64,000 nucleotides of DNA from Burkholderia stabilis (GTDB lineage: Bacteria > Pseudomonadota > Gammaproteobacteria > Burkholderiales > Burkholderiaceae): assembly GCF_001742165.1 (NCBI RefSeq), contig NZ_CP016442.1:744001-808000 (forward strand), written 5' to 3'. Within the stretch, counting starts at the first letter, position 1. Each line of letters starts with the position of its first letter. The translations under genes and the position numbers were made by a program. Below the pieces are notes generated by a model, which saw only the letters and a list, made by a program, of their open reading frames with translations, searched no databases and had not been told where the DNA came from. Of this stretch, positions 61,301-64,000 are shown piece by piece.

Positions 61301-63313
61301 CACGCCCTTCGGCTTGCCGGTCGAACCCGACGTGTAGATCGCGTACGCCGCATGGCCCGGCAGCACGTCGGGCAGCGCGATATCGGCCGCTTCGTCGAGC
61401 GCGTCGATTTCATCGGCGCGCCAGACGCGCAGCGACGGCAGCTCGGGCAGCGACGCGGCGCTTGCGCCGTCGGTCAGCACGTGCGCGATGTTCGCATCGC
61501 CGACGATCTGCGCGAGCCGTTCGCGCGGGTGAGCCGGATCGAGCGGCACGAACGCGGCGCCCGACTTCAGCACCGCGATCAGCGCGACGAGCAGATCCAC
61601 CGAGCGCTGCAGCGCCACGCCGACGCGCATCTCCGGCCGCACGCCGGCCGCGACCAGATGGCGCGCCAGGCGCGCGGCGCGCGCATCGACTTCGCCGCGT
61701 GTCAGCGCACGATCGATATCGGCGACGCCGCGTGCGTCGGGCCGCGCGTGCGCATGCGCGGCGATGCGCGCATGCACCGGCACGAACGGTTCGGCGTCGG
61801 TCGCGCCGGCCGGCGAGTTCCACGCAAAAAGCTGCGCCCGCTCGTCGGCGGGCAGCCAGTCGAGATCGCCGACCGGCATGTCGGGGCGCGCGAGCGCATC
61901 GCCGAGCAGCGTGACGAAGCGCGCGGCCAGCCGTGCGATCGCGTCGGCGTCGAACAGGTCGAGCGCGTAGATGAACGCGGCGTCGAACGTGCCGTCGGGC
62001 GTCGCTTCGACGGACAGCGTGAGATCGAACTTCGCGGACGGCGTACCGGACGGCAGCAACGCGGCCGCTGCCGCGCCGAGCGCCGGCAGCGCGCGGCGCT
62101 CGCCATAGGCGGCCATCACCTGGAACAACGGATGGTGGCTCGCGCTGCGCGGCACGCCGAGCGCGTCGACCACCTGCTCGAACGGCACGTCCTGGTGCAT
62201 CTGCGCGTCGACGAGCGCGCGCTGCGTGCGCGCGACCAGCGACGAGAAATCGCCGCGCGCGGGCACGTCGACATCGATCGCCAGCGTATTGACGAAGAAC
62301 CCGATCAGGCCGGCGACTTCCGCGCGTTCGCGGTTCGCGGCCGGCACGCCGACGCAGATCCGCGCGTCGCCGGTCGCGCGCGCCAGCAGCGCATCGAGCG
62401 CGGCGAGCAGCACCGCGAACGGCGTCGCACCCGATGCCGCCGCGAACGCGCGCAGTTGCGCACCGACGCGCGCGTCGAGCGAGAACACATGGCGCGCGCC
62501 GCGCGCACTGCGGCGGGCGGGCCGCGCGGTCGCGCCTGGCAGCGTCAGCACGCCGCGCTGCGGATCGAGCCGTTCGCGCCAGAACGCAAGCTGGCGATCG
62601 CGTTCGCCGGCGTCGAGCCAGCGGCGTTGCCACAGTGCGTAGTCAGCGTACTGGATCGGCAGCGGTGCGAGCGGCACCGGCTTGTCGGACGCATACGCGC
62701 GATAGAACGCCGCGAGTTCTTCGAGCATCACGCCCGACGACCAGCCATCCGACACGATGTGATGAACGGTCAGCGCGAGCCAGTGATGCGTCGCGTCGAA
62801 GCGGATCAGGTGTGCGCGCACGAGCGGTGGCGTGCCGAGATCGAACGGCCCGGCTTCGTCGGCGGTCGCGACAGCCCCGGCGCGCGCGGCACGTTGTGCA
62901 TCCGGCAACGCCTCGAGATCGGTTTCGCGCCACGGGCAACGCAGCGGCGCGTGGATCGTTTGCGCGACGCCGTCCTGCGCTTCGTCGAAGGTCGTGCGCA
63001 GTGCTTCGTGGCGGGCGATCAGCGCGTCGCATGCAAGACGCAGCGCATGCGCGTCGAGCGTGCCGGTCAGCGCGAGGCGCTCGGTGATGTGATACGCGTC
63101 GGGCGCGTCGATCAGCCGTGCATGCAGCCACAGCCGCGTCTGCGCGAACGACGCCGGCACGCGGTCGCTGCGCGGCGGGATCGGCGGGATCGGCAGCACG
63201 CGGAAGTCGATGCCGGCCGCGCCAAGCTTGTCGATGAAGACCGCGCGCTGCGCGTCGGGCAGTTGCGCGAAACGCGTCGCGAGCGCGAGCCAGTCGGGTT
63301 GAACCTTCGTCAT
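58340..63313 (-). CDS. orbJ: OrbJ, ornibactin non-ribosomal peptide synthetase
   Basis: A 1657-residue NRPS with order C-A-PCP-C-PCP. First condensation domain: HHIVSDG at 184-190. Adenylation domain: YAIYTSGSTGKPKGVIVDH near 640, GELYLGGEGIGVARGYLDRP, and NSKVDRARLP closing it. PCP: FFDLGGHSLAAVRV. Second C domain: WPLSPAQLGLWFLW, then HHIVSDGDS. A last carrier-like domain has DLFEAGATSFDIVR, with serine at the phosphopantetheine site but an unusual GATS loop. There is no thioesterase. Release probably occurs by condensation with putrescine. It follows orbI by 9 bases and has AAGGA before its ATG. Confidence 0.94.
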   Translation of the reverse strand: MTKVQPDWLALATRFAQLPDAQRAVFIDKLGAAGIDFRVLPIPPIPPRSDRVPASFAQTRLWLHARLIDAPDAYHITERLALTGTLDAHALRLACDALIARHEALRTTFDEAQDGVAQTIHAPLRCPWRETDLEALPDAQRAARAGAVATADEAGPFDLGTPPLVRAHLIRFDATHHWLALTVHHIVSDGWSSGVMLEELAAFYRAYASDKPVPLAPLPIQYADYALWQRRWLDAGERDRQLAFWRERLDPQRGVLTLPGATARPARRSARGARHVFSLDARVGAQLRAFAAASGATPFAVLLAALDALLARATGDARICVGVPAANRERAEVAGLIGFFVNTLAIDVDVPARGDFSSLVARTQRALVDAQMHQDVPFEQVVDALGVPRSASHHPLFQVMAAYGERRALPALGAAAAALLPSGTPSAKFDLTLSVEATPDGTFDAAFIYALDLFDADAIARLAARFVTLLGDALARPDMPVGDLDWLPADERAQLFAWNSPAGATDAEPFVPVHARIAAHAHARPDARGVADIDRALTRGEVDARAARLARHLVAAGVRPEMRVGVALQRSVDLLVALIAVLKSGAAFVPLDPAHPRERLAQIVGDANIAHVLTDGASAASLPELPSLRVWRADEIDALDEAADIALPDVLPGHAAYAIYTSGSTGKPKGVIVDHASFALHCAAIAERYGAGENDVFLLFQSVNFDGAHEGWFSQYMSGAAVSVTADVLWPPAQTCAMMVRDGVTMTYVPPGCAAQLAEWALAHGAPPTLRSLTVGGEATSREAFAMLRRALPNVRVVNGYGPTETVITPTLWMFRPGDDLAKLGDAAYLPIGTLVGARTAHVLDERLHPLPVGVIGELYLGGEGIGVARGYLDRPALTAERFVPDPYGAPGARLYRTGDLVRRRADGVFDFIGRVDHQVKLRGLRIELGEIEAQLAAHDAVREACAVVHGQGALAQLVAYVELTADAQAAAQPVEAATLDAHLRRTLPDYMVPAQLIVLDALPRNANSKVDRARLPAPVRVERAYEAPHDGDEAALAAIWCDVLNLERVGRGDHFFDLGGHSLAAVRVATRVAERLGRDVPVRALFEAPVLAQYALQVADAPRAEHAGAAAPGVALAKPDVHGVWPLSPAQLGLWFLWRAQPDSAAYNIPVALRVRGPLDIDALRGAFSDAAAVHPALRARLVVRDGALPGQRIDDVASVTLPVIDLSAQPDALARATALTDADALTPFDLAAGTPLWRARVLRLGADDHVLSVTIHHIVSDGDSIELWLDAVRARYVARVRGGASAEAAIQPAVPLVLPAPCHPARVAYWRDALADLPSRVLPQREDAPAVPQWRAARIAFEFDASLIRAARDAASAAHATLPMLLHAALNTALFRATGAADQPVGVLASTRELTGDAARAALGLFINSVVVRTRIDPAARRADVLAQVRDTALAAYAHADVPFADVVAALRAPRAAQANPLFQVMFNYLRPTGAAARDWAGLSLEDFDDVRHRVVFTLELDVVEHPDGRVSAAFSYADELLDRGLVDALVDVYHDEVARFAGASEAALGAPDTHAVSPASGRDQHAAAVSQASHAAAVLAALWSDTFSTAAPEPDADLFEAGATSFDIVRFVDAAGRAGHALTVADVFARPTLAALGARLDAQAETGQEERHAG

Positions 63314-63322
63314 CCGTCGTCC

Positions 63323-64000
63323 TTATTGGGTTTCCAGTTCGCCGAGCAGCGCATCGATCGCGCTCGCCGCGTCGGTCTCGCCGCGCGCCGCGCAGGCTGC
63401 GTCGATCGCCTCCGCGCAACTCGCGAGCGTGCGCGTGTCGAACAGCGTGCGCAGCGGCAGCGCGAGCCCCCAGTGCAGGTTCGCCTGCGCGTGGGCCTGC
63501 GTCGCGAGCAGCGAATGGCCGCCGAGCAGGAAGAAATCGCCGTCGCGGCCAATCGCATCCACGTGCAGCACGCGTTGCCAGATGGCCGCGAGCGCGCGTT
63601 CGGTATCGGTCGAAAGCTCGACGGCTTCAGCCGTTTCACGCACCGGCGCGGGCAGCGCATGGCGGTCGCATTTGCCGTTCGGCGTGACGGGCAACGCGTC
63701 GAGTTCGATCAGTTGCGACGGCACCATGTAGGCCGGCAGTTGCGCACGCAACGTGTCGAGCAGCGCCGCGCGGTCGAGCGGGCCCGCATCGCCGCGTGCG
63801 ACGTAACCGATCAGTTGCTCGTCGCGCACGATCACGACCGCGTCGTTCACGCCGGGCGCTGCGCGCAGCAGCGCCTCGATCTCGCCGGGCTCGATCCGCT
63901 GGCCGCGCAGCTTCACCTGCGTGTCGACGCGGCCGAGATAGTCGAGCGCGCCGTCGGCGCGGCGTCGCGCGAGGTCGCCCGTGCGGTACATGCGCGCGCC
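63323..64000 (-). CDS. orbI: OrbI, ornibactin NRPS (3' end only)
   Basis: The C-terminal part of an adenylation domain and carrier domain of the large NRPS that precedes orbJ. Seen are [20 protein letters not shown] and [20 protein letters not shown] (A7-A8), [10 protein letters not shown] (A10) and [16 protein letters not shown] (PCP). The frame is open to the window end, so the protein continues past 64000. The end region is 225 residues long. It passes the chain to OrbJ, which begins 9 bases downstream. Confidence 0.93.
   Translation of the reverse strand, partial: GARMYRTGDLARRRADGALDYLGRVDTQVKLRGQRIEPGEIEALLRAAPGVNDAVVIVRDEQLIGYVARGDAGPLDRAALLDTLRAQLPAYMVPSQLIELDALPVTPNGKCDRHALPAPVRETAEAVELSTDTERALAAIWQRVLHVDAIGRDGDFFLLGGHSLLATQAHAQANLHWGLALPLRTLFDTRTLASCAEAIDAACAARGETDAASAIDALLGELETQ

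Overview
The window is about 64 kb of GC-rich DNA (close to 70% G+C by eye) with strong third-position G/C bias. Gene content and order point to a Burkholderia cepacia complex chromosome. The clearest marker is the end of the ornibactin siderophore locus in the order orbI-orbJ-orbK-pvdA-orbA-pvdF-orbL on the minus strand at 51.7-64.0 kb. No rRNA, tRNA, CRISPR array, prophage or insertion sequence was recognised.

Layout. 1-2.6 kb: a partial ABC solute-binding protein, a Doc/Fic toxin with a short partner gene, and an RBBP9-type hydrolase. 2.6-8.1 kb: a minus-strand catabolic set (MFS transporter, BKACE enzyme, TauD-like dioxygenase, quinone reductase, stress protein fused to a hemerythrin-like domain). 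8.3-15.2 kb: a MalT-type LuxR regulator, a porin, a GST, a frame-disrupted marR gene with two intact operator-like palindromes, and a CynX/NimT-type transporter. 15.2-24.2 kb: first cobalamin block, with cobM-cobK-cbiD-cbiET on the minus strand and a riboswitch plus cobG-cobH-cobI-cobJ on the plus strand. 24.2-33.2 kb: a MITE-like element, an MFS/LysR pair, a GH18 chitinase, and an acyl-CoA operon (CoA-transferase, CitMHS transporter, acyl-CoA dehydrogenase, IclR). 33.2-35.6 kb: small housekeeping genes. 35.7-46.5 kb: second cobalamin block, with two cobalamin riboswitches facing away from each other. One leads minus-strand cobW-cobN-chlD; the other leads plus-strand cobA-cobE-cobO-cobB. 46.6-51.5 kb: a lipoprotein, an M20 amidohydrolase, an AbiE-type toxin-antitoxin pair and a VapBC pair. 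51.7-64 kb: ornibactin genes.

How the genes work together. The two cobalamin blocks supply most of corrin ring construction, from uroporphyrinogen III methylation (cobA) through the methyltransferases to cobalt insertion (cobN, chlD), a,c-diamide synthesis (cobB) and adenosylation (cobO). Three of the four transcription units start with a cobalamin riboswitch. The set mixes oxygen-dependent CobG with CbiD, has no CobF, and carries a CbiG-CobJ fusion. The chelatase has no cobS/cobT. Instead one chlD locus carries a seven-A slippery run, an in-frame stop and a strong downstream hairpin. These imply that a -1 ribosomal frameshift makes both the AAA+ (small) and AAA+-VWA (medium) subunits from one gene. 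This is the most interesting feature in the window.

The ornibactin genes supply the hydroxylated, formylated and acylated ornithine precursors (pvdA, pvdF, orbL/orbK), the peptide assembly line (orbI end, orbJ) and the outer-membrane receptor (orbA).
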